Shown here: piece after piece, positions 35,025-49,021 of the stretch
Layout: each line of letters begins with the position of its first letter
How positions within the stretch are numbered: position 1 is the first letter of the stretch
DNA from: Corbicula japonica
Taxonomy: Eukaryota; Mollusca; Bivalvia; Venerida; Cyrenidae
Assembly: GCA_038501625.1 (NCBI GenBank)
Contig: JAZAYU010000013.1
Span: forward strand, 3,472,001 to 3,536,000
Length of the DNA: 64,000 nt
Direction of reading: 5' to 3'
Notes under the pieces: model-generated
What the model was told of the DNA's origin: nothing
The model's input: the letters and a program-made list of their open reading frames with translations, nothing else
Database searches by the model: none
Translations under genes and position numbers: made by a program

Positions 35025-36199
35025 AGGCAATATCATTTTTAATCATTGTTCATGATTGGAATAGTAACAAATATCATACTGTAAACATTTCATTTTGTCT
35101 TTTTCTACTTGAGTATGTGAAGATATTGTAACACAATTATAGTTAAAACAATGAAGGATTAAATATAAAGGTAGATCTTTTCATGTAACTATTTTAAATG
35201 AATGGACAGGAATACTTTTCTTCAAATGAGGTCAATCCAAAATTGTAAAAAAACTTAATATAACAAATCGTTGAAACTATTTTAGAAGTTATGAAAATTT
35301 ATGTTTGCATGAAAAAGGTGGGTGAGGTAATATGACATACAAAAAACAAATAGCTGATATCAAAGCTCTAAGTATAATTTAAGCAAATTTGTACAAGAAA
35401 ACACATACAATTTCCCAAAAATATCTTAAACAGTGTAGAAATAAAATAAAAGTCACTTTATCATATTTGTTTCTGTACTACCATTTTTAAAAAAGATCTG
35501 ACGCAAAAAAGTTGCCTGGACCCATATGCATCTCTTTTGTGAAATTTTGTCAATATTACAGTGATATATCACATACTAGGTAGCAGATATATTTAAAGAC
35601 TTTTATTTCAAAAAGTTTTGTAAAACGGTACTTGTGATTTGTCATGGTAGTGCCTTTAAGGACCCGCCCCATTCGCATTTACATTAGTGGTACCAACTCC
35701 TAGCACCGGAAGTGAAAAAAGATGTATTTTACTGTTAAACGCAGAAGTTTTTAACCATTTTACTGATTTTTTTTTCGCGTCTAACATAATATTTTAACGT
35801 TAGTGCAGATAAATGATAATCCTAGACTTGTAAATAAACCAAAGTGTGGCAGTAAAGACAGTGTCCTGGTATTTGAAAGAAATAAAACATATTATAACCT
35901 ATTAATGTTTTTTATCGTGGTTCTTTTTCAAAACTGCAGAGAAATAAGAAATGAATTGTGATCAAACAAGTTTGTCGATTCACTCACTTGCTTTCTTCAA
36001 CGACATTGTATGTTTCAATGGTTATTAATTACTTTTATCTTTTAATCGGACAGTGCCGCTGTAGTATAGATATGGCAATAGGAGGAAGTTTCGCAATAAT
36101 GGACTAAGCGACATTATAATAATTTGATTAATACGTGACATGAACAACAATAGCCTTTTCGCGTTTCTCGTCGGGATACCAATAAAGAATGACTTGCCA
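35025..36199. other. No gene seen
   Basis: AT-rich, short ORFs only, near-identical in both blocks. Confidence 0.45.
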
Positions 36200-37440
36200 C
36201 TTCGCCGCTAGCTACACGCGTATTTCTCGCCCAGACGCCAACACGAATGGTATGCCCCTTCGCCGCTAGCTCGGGCGTATGTGTCACCAAGACGCCAACA
36301 CGTATCGTATGTCGCATTGCCGCTAGCTACAGGCGTATTTCTCGCGAAGACTCAAACACGAATGGTATGTCCCATCGCCGATAGCTACAGGCGTATTTCT
36401 CGCCCAGACGCAAACACGAATGGTATGTCCCTTCGCCGCTAGCTACAGGCGAATTTCTCGCCCAGATGCCAACACGTATGGTATTTCCCTTCGCCGCTAG
36501 CTACAGGCGTATTTCTCGCCCAGACGCCAACACGTATGGTATGTCCCTTCGCCATTAGCTACAGGCGTATTTCTCGCCCAGACGCCAACACGAATTGTAT
36601 GTCCCTTCGCCGCTAGCTAAAAGCGTATTTCTTTTCGAGACGCCAACACGAATTGTATGTCCCTTGCCGCTAGCTACAAGCGTATTTCTCTTCGAGACGC
36701 CAACACGTATGGTATGTCCCTTCGCCGCTAGCTACAGGCGTATTTCTCACCCAGACGCCAACACGAACGGTATGTCCCTTTGCCGCTAGCTACAAGCGTA
36801 TTTCTTTTCGAGACGCCAACACGAATTGTATGTCCCTTCGCCGCTAGCTACAAGCGTATTTCTCTTCGAGACTCCAACACGAATGGTATGTCTCTTTGCC
36901 GCTAGCTACAAGCGTATTTCTCGCCCAGACGCCAACACGAATAGTATGCCCCATCGCCGCTAGCTACAAGCGTATTTCTCTCCGAGACGCCAACACGAAT
37001 GGTATGTCCCTGTGCCGCTAACTACAAGCGTATTTCTCTCCGAGTCGCCGGCACAAATGGTATGTCCCTTCGCCGCTTTCTACAAGCGTATTTCTCTCTG
37101 AGACGCCAACACGAAATGTATGTCACTCCGCCGCCAGCTATAAGCGTATTTCTCTCCGAGACGCCAACACGAATGGAATGCCCCATCGCCGCTAGCTACA
37201 GGCGTATTTCTCTCCGAGAGCCCAACACGAATGGTATGTCCCTCTCCGCCGACTAGAGTAGATGCACCAAACGAATAATACACTCCTGATGATTTTCCTC
37301 CTTCACCATCGACCAGAGCTGAATCGCCATACGAAAAAAGTATGCTCCTTTGCTCGTTGGCTCAGCTAATTCTCGTCGAGTCACCAAACGAATGTTATTT
37401 CCCTTGGCTAGTGGCTTAATAGGTATTTCTCGATGAGCTT
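36200..37440 (+). repeat. 58-bp satellite array, copy 1 (~18 units plus degenerate tail)
   Basis: Unit CGCCGCTAGCTACAGGCGTA + TTTCTCGCCCAGACGCCAAC + ACGAATGGTATGTCCCTT. Near-regular to about 37252, then degenerate units. 58 is not a multiple of 3, so the ORFs inside are not maintained. One unit more than in the other block. Confidence 0.95.
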
Positions 37441-37449
37441 CATGCTCCC

Positions 37450-38506
37450 GGAACGTAACAATGTTCTGCTTACAGGAACGTAACAAAGATCTTCTTAGAC
37501 GTCTGCTTAGAGGAACGTAACAATGATCTGCTTAGAGGTCTGCTTAGAGGAACGTAACAATGATCTTCTTAGAGGTCTACTTAGAGGAACGTAACAATGA
37601 TCTGCTTAGAGGTCTGCTTAGAGGAACGTAACAATGATCTGCTTAGAGGAACGTAACAATGATCTGCTTAGAGGAAAGGTAACAATGATCTGCTTAGAGG
37701 TCTACTTAGAGGAACGTAACAATGATCTGCTTAGAGGGAAAGTAACAGTGATCTGCTTAGAGGTCTGCTTAGAGGAACGTAACAATGATCTGCTTAGAGG
37801 TCTGCTAAGAGGAACGTAACAATGATCTGCTTAAAAGTCTACTTAGAGGAACGTAACAATGATCTGCTTAGAGGTCTGCTTAGAGGAACGTAACAATGAT
37901 CTGCTTAAAAGTCTACTTAGAGGAACGTAACAATGATCTGCTTAGAGGTCTACTTAGAGGAACGTAACAATGATCTGCTTAGAGGTCTACTTAGAGGAAC
38001 GTAACAATGATCTGCTTAGAGGTCTGCTTAGAGGAACGTAACAATGATCTGCTTAGAGGGAAAGTAACAATGATCTGCTTAGAGGTCTGCTTAGAGGAAC
38101 GTAACAATGATCTGCTTAGAGGTCTGCTTAGAGGAACGTAACAATGATCTGCTTAGAGGTCTGAATAGAGGAACGTAACAATGATCTGCTTAGGGGTCTG
38201 CTTAGAGGAACGTAACAATGATCTGCTTAGAGGTCTGAATAGAGGAACGTAACAATGATCTGCTTAGAGGTCTGCTTAGAGGGTAAGTAAAAATGATCTG
38301 CTTAGAGGTCTGCTTAGAGGGTAAGTAACAATGATCTGCTTAGAGGTCTGAATAGAGGAACGTAACAATGATCTGCTTAGAGGAACGTAACAATGATCTG
38401 CTTAGAGGTCTGCTCAGATGGAAAGTAACAAAGATCTGCTAAGAGGTCTGCTTAGAGGGACGTAACAATGATCTGCTTAGAGGTCTGCTTAGAGGGAAAG
38501 TAACAA
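37450..38506 (+). repeat. Modular 25/37-bp satellite array, copy 1, cut by the gap
   Basis: Built from a 13-bp module (AACGTAACAATGA) and a 12-bp module (TCTGCTTAGAGG), in units of 13+12 or 13+12+12. Variants include TCTGAATAGAGG, TCTACTTAGAGG and GGGAAAGTAAC. It runs into the N gap, so its true length is unknown. Confidence 0.97.
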
Positions 38507-39006
38507 NNNNNNNNNNNNNNNNNNNNNNNNNNNNNNNNNNNNNNNNNNNNNNNNNNNNNNNNNNNNNNNNNNNNNNNNNNNNNNNNNNNNNNNNNNNNNN
38601 NNNNNNNNNNNNNNNNNNNNNNNNNNNNNNNNNNNNNNNNNNNNNNNNNNNNNNNNNNNNNNNNNNNNNNNNNNNNNNNNNNNNNNNNNNNNNNNNNNNN
38701 NNNNNNNNNNNNNNNNNNNNNNNNNNNNNNNNNNNNNNNNNNNNNNNNNNNNNNNNNNNNNNNNNNNNNNNNNNNNNNNNNNNNNNNNNNNNNNNNNNNN
38801 NNNNNNNNNNNNNNNNNNNNNNNNNNNNNNNNNNNNNNNNNNNNNNNNNNNNNNNNNNNNNNNNNNNNNNNNNNNNNNNNNNNNNNNNNNNNNNNNNNNN
38901 NNNNNNNNNNNNNNNNNNNNNNNNNNNNNNNNNNNNNNNNNNNNNNNNNNNNNNNNNNNNNNNNNNNNNNNNNNNNNNNNNNNNNNNNNNNNNNNNNNNN
39001 NNNNNN
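38507..39006. other. Assembly gap, exactly 500 N
   Basis: A round-number run of N marks a scaffold join of unknown size between a satellite array and a minisatellite. Translated frames crossing it are meaningless. Confidence 1.
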
Positions 39007-39406
39007 CGTGATACAACGATGGTACGATCGTGAAACAACGATGGTACGATCGTGAAACAACGATGGCACGAGCGTGAATCAACGATGGTACGATTATGAA
39101 ACAACGATGGTACAATGGTGAAACAACCATGGCACGATGGTGAAACAACCACGGCACGATGGTGAAAAACGATGGCACGATGATGAAACAACGATTGCAC
39201 GATGGTGAAATAACGATTTTACGGTGGAGAAACAATGATGGTACGATGAAGAAACCGCGATATTACATCGGTTTTCACCATCGTATCATCATGCCTTCGT
39301 GGTTTCACCATCGTGACTTCGCGTTTTCATCATCGTACCATCGTGATTTTACCATCGTACCATCGTGCATCGCGGTGAAGGGAGATAAAAAAGTACGGAA
39401 CACCGT
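39007..39406. repeat. 22-bp inverted minisatellite, copy 2 (left part missing)
   Basis: Equivalent to 21587-21985. Left part lost in the gap. Confidence 0.9.
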
Positions 39407-39511
39407 AGATACACGACTGCCTGTTATTGACGGATTTCAACACAAACAATTTGCTTTAGAAGCATACAAGTTCCAATCCGTCATCAACTGCACGTGAAGT
39501 GTAACGTGTAT

Positions 39512-40361
39512 TTAAACATTTATAAGCACAATAGTTTTCAAAATAACTAACATTTTTTCATTCATTTATTTCAAAGAATACAAATTGAACATATTATAAT
39601 AGTTTTTAAAAGGAGGGATCGAAGGGGTCCAGATGTCCTGATAACACTGGGTCGTCGTATCACTTATTATTCACTATATTTTAAATGTATAAATACCCCA
39701 CCATATTTTTTTCGTCAGAGAACAGTAAAATAATGTTAGGGTTTTCAAGAAATTCAAGGAAATCTTACTTCCTGGTTCAAAGTGAAAGTAGAAAGTGAAA
39801 GTAGGAATTAAGTTTTCATTGAATTTCTTGATAACCCTAACATTATTTTTACGGATTGGCACTAAACATTGTAGACCAGCATAAACTTATTTCAGGTATG
39901 AGTTGCTTTGGTATATTGTTCATGAATTTCAGAGTTCTCATGCAAATGGTTTTTCTTTAGTTTTAGTATGTGCTTGGTAATTAGAACATGAATTAGACTA
40001 AATTGAGCTTGCAAACATTTACTTCATCCATAACTAAATACATTTATTTACTAAAATCTAGGTGGCAATAAGTATTTCCCCCAAAATTCATTTTTTGAAA
40101 TTTTAGCCTGTTTTCGCCATTTGCAATGTTTGCGACCTCTTAAACATTAATTAGCACAATAGTTTTCAAAAAAATTAACATTTTTTCATTCATTTATTTC
40201 AAATAATACAAATTGAACATATTATAATAGTTTTTAAAAGGAGGGATCGAAGGGGTCCAGATGTCCTGATAACACTGGGTCGTCGTATCACTTATTATTC
40301 ACTATATTTTAAATGTATAAATACCCCACCATATTTTTTTTCGTTAGAGAACAGTATTAGA
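39512..40361. repeat. Direct repeat pair with foldback half, copy 2
   Basis: Equivalent to 22091-22940, with a few substitutions such as TATAAGCACAATAG for TATTAGCACAATAG. Confidence 0.9.
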
Positions 40362-41519
40362 ACAGTATTTAATTGAAATGGAGATAATTATAATAATGAT
40401 ACTATAAACAAATTTATAAAAAGAAAAATGCTTTTGATAGGTACAAAGATGTTTTTATTTCTTCAACAGATCCCTTGGTATATCATAAGAAGTAATAAAT
40501 GGTTATTTTCGGGTTGCTTGAGTTTAAGTTACACGTTATGCATTTTAAGCAAAATGTACGATAACTCACTTCAAACTTTTCCCAAGTCAATTATTAAATA
40601 TTTAATAAGCTACCGGTCGCGAGATATATATTATTTCATTCTTCCAAATATTATTTCACGATATGATTTGAAGGGTAGCACTAGTATTTTGTCATAGTTT
40701 CAAGTGATTTAATGTTTAAGGAATTGTCGATGTGTAAGAATGTACTGATTCGAATCTCTTTATTAAAGGGTTTAAACAGACAACATTCATTACTGCAGAC
40801 AGTGATGGCAAAGAGGTAAAACAAAAGGCTTAACAAAAATAAAGTCGTAAATTTAAACCCCCAACCTCTTCCGGATTTACAGAATACTGTCCTAGGACGG
40901 AGGACAGCACATTAAAATATGCAATTTGCCTATCTCAGTCTTTACGCAAGGCTCAACTCCGCAACTAAGATGGGCTTATTTCTTTTGAGTTGAAAGCAAA
41001 CAAATGAACACCAAAAATCTGTTTCATATAATTGTAAGTTATTTTAAAGAAGCTCCTTAGATATTATCATGGGATACAATCTGAGGTGTTGATCGGAGGA
41101 TTCGATGACTTGTAAATGACAGAGAAATTTTAACTGTTTAAATGTTTATGTGCCTCAACATTGCAAAAGCTAATACAAGTCAGCACAGTAAAGATATTGA
41201 CGAAAGAGTCACATGGGACTCAGAACGCTTGTATGGGGGCGAGAATTACGTGGTCAGATGTCTGTCTAACAAAAGATGCGTTTTTCTGGTTGAGCTTCAA
41301 AATTACTCAGATTCCTTTATATGCAAGTACAAATCCGTCAAGTACAAATTGGGCAGATCTGGCGATGCAATACTTGGTCCCATGGGAAATTTCCTTAAAC
41401 GAAATTGGTAATCAATATTTTTATTAAAAAAAAATTAAAAGCATAATCCAAGACCTGCTTCTTTCGCATCTAAATTTCTATCGTATAAATATTATAATAA
41501 TGATATGGTTGATTTTATC
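40362..41519. other. No confident gene (equivalent of 22941-24098)
   Basis: Near-identical to copy 1. One difference changes a Cys codon to Tyr in the 41142 frame, no help in deciding whether it is coding. Confidence 0.3.
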
Positions 41520-43290
41520 GTGTCGCCCTTTCGAAGAAATGGCGACACATATGGGTCGCTTTGTCCGTCCGTCCGCCAGTAACGAAACAATAATGTTGGG
41601 TATAACTTTGCAATATTTCTTCAGGAAACTTTCAAATTATATTGCTCATGACAACACGCTTGTGATGATGACAAATTCTTTAGGTCAAGGTCACATTTGA
41701 TTGAGTTATTCCCCTTTTTGTACTTGCAGTTTGACACAAAAACTTAACGTTGGCTATGACTACAACAGACACCTGTTTAGAGGTCCTTTCTGGCCAGTAT
41801 GTCAGTAGAGCTATATAGGCTTAAAACAGAGCTCTTATATCAAGTTTGGTCAATTCCAGCTAATAAATGAGCGATCTGTATCACGAGATGCAACTTCAAT
41901 CACCCAGAACACAAAATATCCCCGTTTTCGAAAAAAAAAAATGTTATATTAAAAAACTAAAGATAACCAACTAAAAAGATCTCGGAAAAATACATCATCC
42001 CAGTTGCACGCCGATTTCAAAGACAAAAACGTTACTTACCGAACAAATATTGTTGATGTTGGTCGATAAATAATTTATCTTTCCGATGACACCAGAAACT
42101 AAAAAAAAACCGTTTATTAGCAGAGAAAATCCAAATTTATTATCAAAATCACTGAAGTTTTCACATTTTTGTCCGCGGAATCTGGGCCCAAGATCATAAA
42201 ACTAAATCTGGAGATCAGTCTCAAATCTCAAGCATCTGATTGGCTGAAGAAATTATTTGACGATCGTTTGAAACAAACCTTGAAAATAACAAGCAATCTC
42301 GGTAAGTGTCTGTTGTTTTGATGGTCAACATTCTACTTACTTGATTTTTATTTAAATTACACATTGTACGTACAGGAAACATACCGACGTTTTGCGGACG
42401 ATCAGAATTTTCCACCAAATTTAATATAATATAATAATAATAATAATAATCTCTTTATTTTAAGAAGGTAACTCATTAAGACAAAATCTATGACAACAAA
42501 ATTAATACAAACAAATACAATATTTGTAAGTATAAAAAGTTAGTCAAATGAAGAAATTGCTTATTTTCAACGAGGCCTTCTAAAATGGATAAACGAAAAG
42601 CATATATTACAACATATAAAACATCAATACTTAAACTTTAACGGTTTTTTGAACCCGGCTCTAATGCGCAGCCAAGTCGTTTATCAAATAAACCGGGCTT
42701 AATCGGAAAAGAAGAGATTCCGAGTGAAAACTTCCATAAATTTTGATAATAAATTTGGATTTTCTCCACCAATAGACGAATTTATGTTTAGTTACTAGTG
42801 TCATAGGAAAGATTATTAAAGGATCTATCAACGGGAATCAACATTTGTTCGGTAAGTTACCATTTTGTCTTCGAAATTAATGTGCAAATGGGATCATGTA
42901 TTTTTTTTGTGATCTGTTACTTTGTTATCTTTCCATGGTTATGTTATTTATGAACTGTTATTTTTTGAAAACTGGGATATTTTGTGTTCTAAGTGATTGT
43001 AGTTGTATCTCATGCTGTAGATCATCCGTTTATTTCCTGAAATTGCCCACTTGGATCTAGAGACCTGTAAGCCTATATATAGGCCTATATAGCTCTATAG
43101 GCATTTAAGGCCAGCAAAGGACCCCTAAACAAGTGTCTGTGATTTCTTCGTGAAACTTTCAAATTATACAAATTATACAACACGCTCGTGATGATGACAA
43201 ATTCTTTACGTCAATGTCACATTTGATGGAGTTATTCCCCTGTTTGTTTTTGCATTTTTATTCTGACGCAGCACCAGAGGGCGACACAAG
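41520..43290. mobile_element. GTGTCGCCC long-TIR element, copy 2
   Basis: Equivalent to 24099-25866, with small indels (CTACAACAGACACC instead of CTACAGACACC, and poly-A length). Confidence 0.75.
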
Positions 43291-43533
43291 TGTTAAACTG
43301 AACACACATCTAGTTTGTAAACTGCACCGGCCAGTAACTAACAATTAAACAAATATTTTGAGCAGTTCAGACCACACCATCCAAAAAGTGCTCCATGTAT
43401 CTGTGCAAGAAAGTCACAATTTGCATCCGATTTTCACAGTCTTGTTGAGCAAGCTTGTCTTTTTGGTATATCCAATAGGTTTTTCCACCGATTTTCATTT
43501 TTTTTTATCTTTTTTTTTATTTCAGTGTACAAG

Positions 43534-45206
43534 ATGACACAGGCTATGTTAGGACAGCGGGTGGCCAAGGTTCTCTTCTGGTTGGTCATTTGAATACAAA
43601 TTCGTCGGCATAACATTCTTGACATGTATTTTGCACAATCTTCAGTTAATATGTTCTTTCGGTTTTGTCCCTTGTTACATATTTATAGTGAAATGTTGTA
43701 TTGAGAAATGAGAGAAGCTTGCAGGTCAGAATAGTTTACGGCCTTAAATTTGGTTTTAAAAATGTCTCGGGCTTGGCATTTCTATATGCTATTCTGCGGC
43801 CAAAACTTCAATCTTCTGTGATTCATTTTTGCTGGACTGACCCACGCATAATTACACCCCAATCCCTGGTTTCTGAGGCGGTGTATTTAATTCTTGACTC
43901 AAAGAACTATTCTTAAAGCTTGGAGGGGTCAATATGGCTTTATAATTTCGTTGTCGAATTTTGCTCTATTTACCTAATTTTTTTACTTCCGGAACTTAAA
44001 TCTGCACTCTTTTCCTTTGTTGCAGGACGATTCTGTTCAGCACCATATTTATTGTTTTAGCTGTTACGGCGGATATGTTTGGATATCAGCTTCCGGTAGT
44101 CGGTTTTAGTAAAAATTATTCCGAATACATGGACTATATAGAAAATGTTGAAGTGGATGAGGTTTTGTATGAATTCCGAGAAGGGAAGCTTGCCAATATA
44201 TCTGAAAGAGATGCACGATTTACAAATCGAAAACGAAAGACGCACGTGGCACTGCTAAAAGTGCACAAAGCTGGTTCAACAACGATGCAGAATATGTTTT
44301 TTAGATTTGGCCTTAGACATAATTTAAATATAGTTTTACCGAAGAAAGGAAATTTTGTGAGAACTGCAGATAGCCTGATGGCTCTAAAACCATCGGAAAC
44401 ATTATGATATATTAGCATTACATACAGTCTACAGCAAACAGTTATTTGACAGTATGCTACCAAAGGACTACGTTACCGTTGGAATAGTCCGGGAACCAGT
44501 CGACCGGATGATCAGTGCGGCGTATTATTACAGAGATGTTTGGCATGTTCGATACTTGACTAGAATTCCCAAAGCTAACTTTATCCATAATTTGGTGAAT
44601 TTTCCATCTAAATACGAAACAAAATCGATGTTTTCACATACAAAAAATACAATGGGCTGTGACTTCGGATTTCCAAAATCGATTTTTTCCGATGATAAAA
44701 CTGGAATAAGACGCTATTTAGACGAACTGAATTCTCAGTATTCGCTAGTCTTGACCGTGGAGAAGTTCAACGAATCTTTGGTTTTGATGCGACGGATACT
44801 TAACTGGTCTATAAAGGATATCATCTATATAGAAGCTAACTCGCACAGACACAACCCAGTTCTATTAAACCAAACTGAAATTGCTACGTTTACAGAAACG
44901 AGTTTCCTAGATTTTGAAATTTTTAATTATTTCACAGAAAGACTGAATGAAAAGTTAAAAGATCAAGATTCCGATTTTTGGGAAGAGGTTTATTTTTTCA
45001 AGGACGTTCTTAACCAAGTGAGTGAATTTTGCGGTCAACTTGGAGACTTACCAAATGCGAAACTTGTGATTAAGTCTTCTAAATGGGATGACAATTTTAA
45101 AGTTTCGACCTCGGAATGTGTTTGGATGAAAACTGCCGAGTTGTCGTTTATTAAAAAATTACGTACGCGACACGTTTCACGGCTTAATACTATGTTAGCC
45201 TATTAA
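43534..45206 (+). pseudogene. GAL3ST-like gene, copy 2, one-base frameshift
   Basis: Exon A 43534-43580 and exon B 44026-45206 are placed and spliced as in copy 1. An extra A in CATCGGAAACATTATG (about 44396-44403; copy 1 has CATCGGAACATTATG) shifts the frame after ...LKPSE, so the reading stops about 142 residues in, between the 5' and 3' phosphosulfate motifs. Downstream, the original frame is open from 44454 to 45206 with a Thr-to-Ser change near the C-terminus. The sequence is otherwise almost unchanged, so the break is either very recent, an allelic null, or an A-run sequencing error. Confidence 0.85.
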
Positions 45207-46016
45207 TGCAAAACCAGCTTCACACCAATGATATATCTATGCACGGGTATTTTGTGTAGTATCCGGCTGTATCTCTGTCAATCAATGAGAACTGGCGCCT
45301 TGTTTTACCCATAATGCAATAACCAAATGCTCCATAGGATTGATTAAATGTAAAATTGATGATGGGTCAAAATAAACTGCAGAATATTTTAGATGAATTT
45401 CTATGTTTTGTTGAATGTTAAGTTAAATTAAGCTACAACTTATATCAAATCTTTAAACACGTGATTAAGACAATGTACTGCTCAAACTTGGTGGTCAGTT
45501 TTGTTAGGGGCGGGTTAAAGTTTTTTGTTTCTGTCACGTAAGTTATGCAGCAATACACATATCTCTGTGGCGGCCGTAAAACGTCTCCCCGTACATATAG
45601 TCAGTATGGCATGCGGTTAGCACAATAATTACTTAAACCATAGGTTTAACTGTTAAGCCCATAGTTTAACAGTCTTAAACCTAGAGTTTAACTGTTAAAC
45701 ATATAGTTTACGAGTTGAAATTACGGGTTTAAGAGAAAATTGTGCAGAATTTTACTTAAACTATAGGATTATCAGCTTAAACCCTATGTTTAAGTGTTAA
45801 TCCTAAAGTTTAAGACCTTGATCTATAGGAATAAGAGATTTTCGACAAAATTACACTGAACTATGGTATTAAGGGACTTAAATACATAGTATTAAGTGGA
45901 TTTTCTTTAAACCTATAGATTGAACTATGAAACCCATAGTTTCACAGGTATTCATATACTCGGAAATTTAATAAGCACAATAATTCTCAAAATCTGTTAA
46001 CTATATAGTTAAGACT

Positions 46017-46745
46017 TTTAAGGCGTCGTAAACATTGCAAATGGTGAAAACAGGCTAAAATTTCAAAATAGAATTTTGGGGAAAATAATTATTGCCACCT
46101 AGATTTTAGTAAAGAAATATATTTAGGTAAGGATGTAGTTAATGTTTGCAAGCTCAATTTAGCCTAATTCATGTTCTAATTATCAAGCACTTACTAAAAC
46201 AAAAGAAAAACCGTTTGCATGAGAACTCTGAAATTCATGGACAATATACCCAACCAACTCATACCTGAAATAAGTATATGCTGGTCTACAATGTTTAGTG
46301 CCAATTTGTCAAAATAATTTAAGGGTTTTCAAGAAATTCAATGAAAACTTAATTCCTGGTTCAAACCGAAAGTAGAAATCTATAGAAATCTACTTTCGGT
46401 TTGAACCAGGAAGTAAGTTTTCCTTTAATTTCTTGAAAATCCTAACTTTTTTTAGCCGAATTGGCAATAAACATTGTAGACCAGCATATACTTATTTCAG
46501 ATATGAGTTGCTTTGGTATATTGTCCATGAATTTCAGAGTTCTCATGCAAACGGGTTTTTTTGTTTTAGTATAAGCTTGGTAATTAGAACATGAATTAGA
46601 CTAAATTGAGCTTGCAAACATTAACTAAATCCATAGATAAATACATTTCTTTACTAAGATCTAGGTGGCAATAAGTATTTCCCCCAAAATTCATTTTTGA
46701 AATTTTAGTCTGTTTTCGCCATTTGCAATGTTTGCGACCTCTTAA
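46017..46745. mobile_element. Foldback element, copy 2
   Basis: Equivalent to 28593-29321. Nearly identical. Confidence 0.9.
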
Positions 46746-49021
46746 CTATTGGATTTACTGTGAAACCTGTGGTTTAAAAGGCATCCAATCATTTTTCGAG
46801 ATTGTAATCACGCGAGAAGTTGTTGTTGTTGTTAAATCGAAGGTAGTCATTTGTATAACATATTACAATCATGCAGAGGATGTGATTAATATTTTTGCTT
46901 TGTTATCTTAGCCAATGTTGTTTATTGTGACCCGCGTTTAAATCAGACATAAACGAATCTAAAAATGAAAGACTTGTAATTAGAACCAGTTCGCGTAAAT
47001 ATGCGTTATCGAAAAAAAAATGATATTGCACTTTTCTTGCTGTAAATTTATTAATGGAAATATGCGGTATATTACCCATCGACTTAAACGCACATTGCAT
47101 TAGGATGTCACTATTAATTGTCGCCCGAAAGTCGCGATTATGGGTCCATTTTTTGTGTTCTAAGAAAATCAACACGTATACGCCTTTCCAATAAACAGTT
47201 TCGCAGTCCTGTACGAGTTACTTCCCGCGACAGAAAATCAATCCAAAACGAGGCTCTGCAGGATAGCTGAACCATCGGGCTAATGGCTTAAGCACATAAT
47301 AGCTAACCTTATCCGCTATATTGCAGGTCTGCGTTCGTCGCCGGCGGTGAAAAAATAAGTTGCTGGTCTGTTATTCTAGCCAGACTTTTTTATGTTTACT
47401 ATTTGTTAGATATTTAGATTTTTAATGATTTAAGAACATGTACCATTCTTGTTGATAGTAGGCAGTATGAAACGCAATTTGGACAAACATAAGCATTAAT
47501 TTTACCAATTATGTACAACAATTTCTTCTTATTATCTTTTCTGCTGAAAATATATTTTACTGGTGTAAACGTTGCAAATTGCTAAGGCTAGTAATGCGCT
47601 AATATCCGGAAATCGTGATATGTCAACATCTGTTTACATGATCTGTAGACAAAAAAATACAATCTGAATTTGTTCATACTTACACATATGAACAATAGAA
47701 TTGTCCTAAAAATTTAAGGAGTTTATGGTCAACGAATAAATAATTTGAATATTTAAAATGTTACGTATACTTCACAAGCAAATATGATTGATTCTGTCTT
47801 GAAATAAAAAAGGATCGGTAATCTGATTGTTTGTTGTAAAAGTATCATTCGTAGAATAAAATCCAAGGATTTAGATGCCGGCTTCCAAAAAGATGGGAAT
47901 ATTTATATCACAATATGGTTGAATATCCAATTTAGATTTCTTAGGTTTGACAGATTGTAATTTTGGCATAAAAGCCCAAACTCTTAATTAAACATATATA
48001 AAATGTTTTGACAAGATTTGTTTCTTATTGACGGCTTTTGTTTCTATAACGTGTCGTAATGTTGATTAAGAATCCATTTAAGTGCTAAATCATATACATT
48101 TGCTGGCACATCCAGTAGTTAAAGGACTCCGAAATACTTAAGAATTGGGAGGTGTAGATACCTTGCAAACAGAAATTATACGATCTCTATTGGTCAATGA
48201 TATCTGCCCCTTTAAGTAATTGACAGATGACCCCATGTGCGAGACAGTTTGACATGTTTATGGCATGCCGCCTTCAAAATCAATCGCCGCCGACATAATC
48301 ACAACATGATGTCAGTAGTTGAATAGACACGCTAATCCGGAAACGAGACTCAATTAAGCCGTGAAGAGAACACTGCGACTGTCTGTTAGTTCAAGTCGTT
48401 TAGTGTTTAATGCGAGGAATAATGAATTGACACTTTTAGTCAGAAACCTGATTGTTTTATCAGTTATTTTCAAAAATATCATGACGCTGATGTATTATTA
48501 CTAATTCAAAGAGAAAATACAATTTTCAAAAAATAATTTTATGATAAAATTGAAAGTTGTAGGTACATACGTTTTTATGTCGATCCCTGATGTTTGTTGA
48601 ACAGGAGTATATTAAATTTACGTTGTCTAATTTCTTTATTGTAAATGACGATGCTGTTTGACGTGTAAAAATATTAAAGAAAATGGTAAACTTGGTAAAA
48701 TTATTTGATTAGACGTCGACACGCATTAGTATGATTTTTTCTCAAGAAGTCCAAGGAAATGACATATGCACGTCAAATCATTTTGTGTATCCAATCTATC
48801 AATATTATCTTTATATTTACATTCCTATTGATTTCTTCGTTTACAAAAATTCGGTTCATTTTGCATGAACCGCATGACCCGTAATGACGTCAGTAACGTC
48901 ATGGCTGTTACTATTGAAAACTCCCTTGTATTACTCCCCCTTTTCACTTAATACTAATTTTTGAAAGCGTTCGACTTAAGTTTATTTAAAGAAAAAAAAT
49001 GAATAAAATGTAAATATAAGT
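46746..49021. other. Interior of the 6.68-kb element, no recognised gene
   Basis: Equivalent to 29322-31597. The minus-strand frame 46903-47175 is extended relative to copy 1 by a poly-A length change, an argument against it being a conserved gene. Confidence 0.4.

Larger units (their letters stand above)
21587..38506 (+). repeat. Large duplicated block, copy 1 (~17 kb)
   Basis: Matches 39007 onward almost base for base with an offset of 17421-17425 through 34.8 kb, then 17454 and drifting in the satellites. It ends at the 500-N gap. Differences noticed include A/T changes at 22100 and 22472, ATA/TTT at about 23350, a GCT/ACT change near 23884, and small indels near 24345, 24510 and 26390. 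Confidence 0.97.

Noticed and set aside
36595..37256. ORFs in the 58-bp satellite
   Set aside because: 58 is not divisible by 3, so frames rotate each unit and the ORFs are accidental.
37450..38506. CRISPR-like regular array
   Set aside because: Units are contiguous variants of the same modules with no unique spacers, and the DNA is eukaryotic. It is a satellite.
38439..39235. Long minus-strand proteins of 205-253 residues
   Set aside because: They are mostly N-derived X residues bridging the gap and repeat-unit translations.
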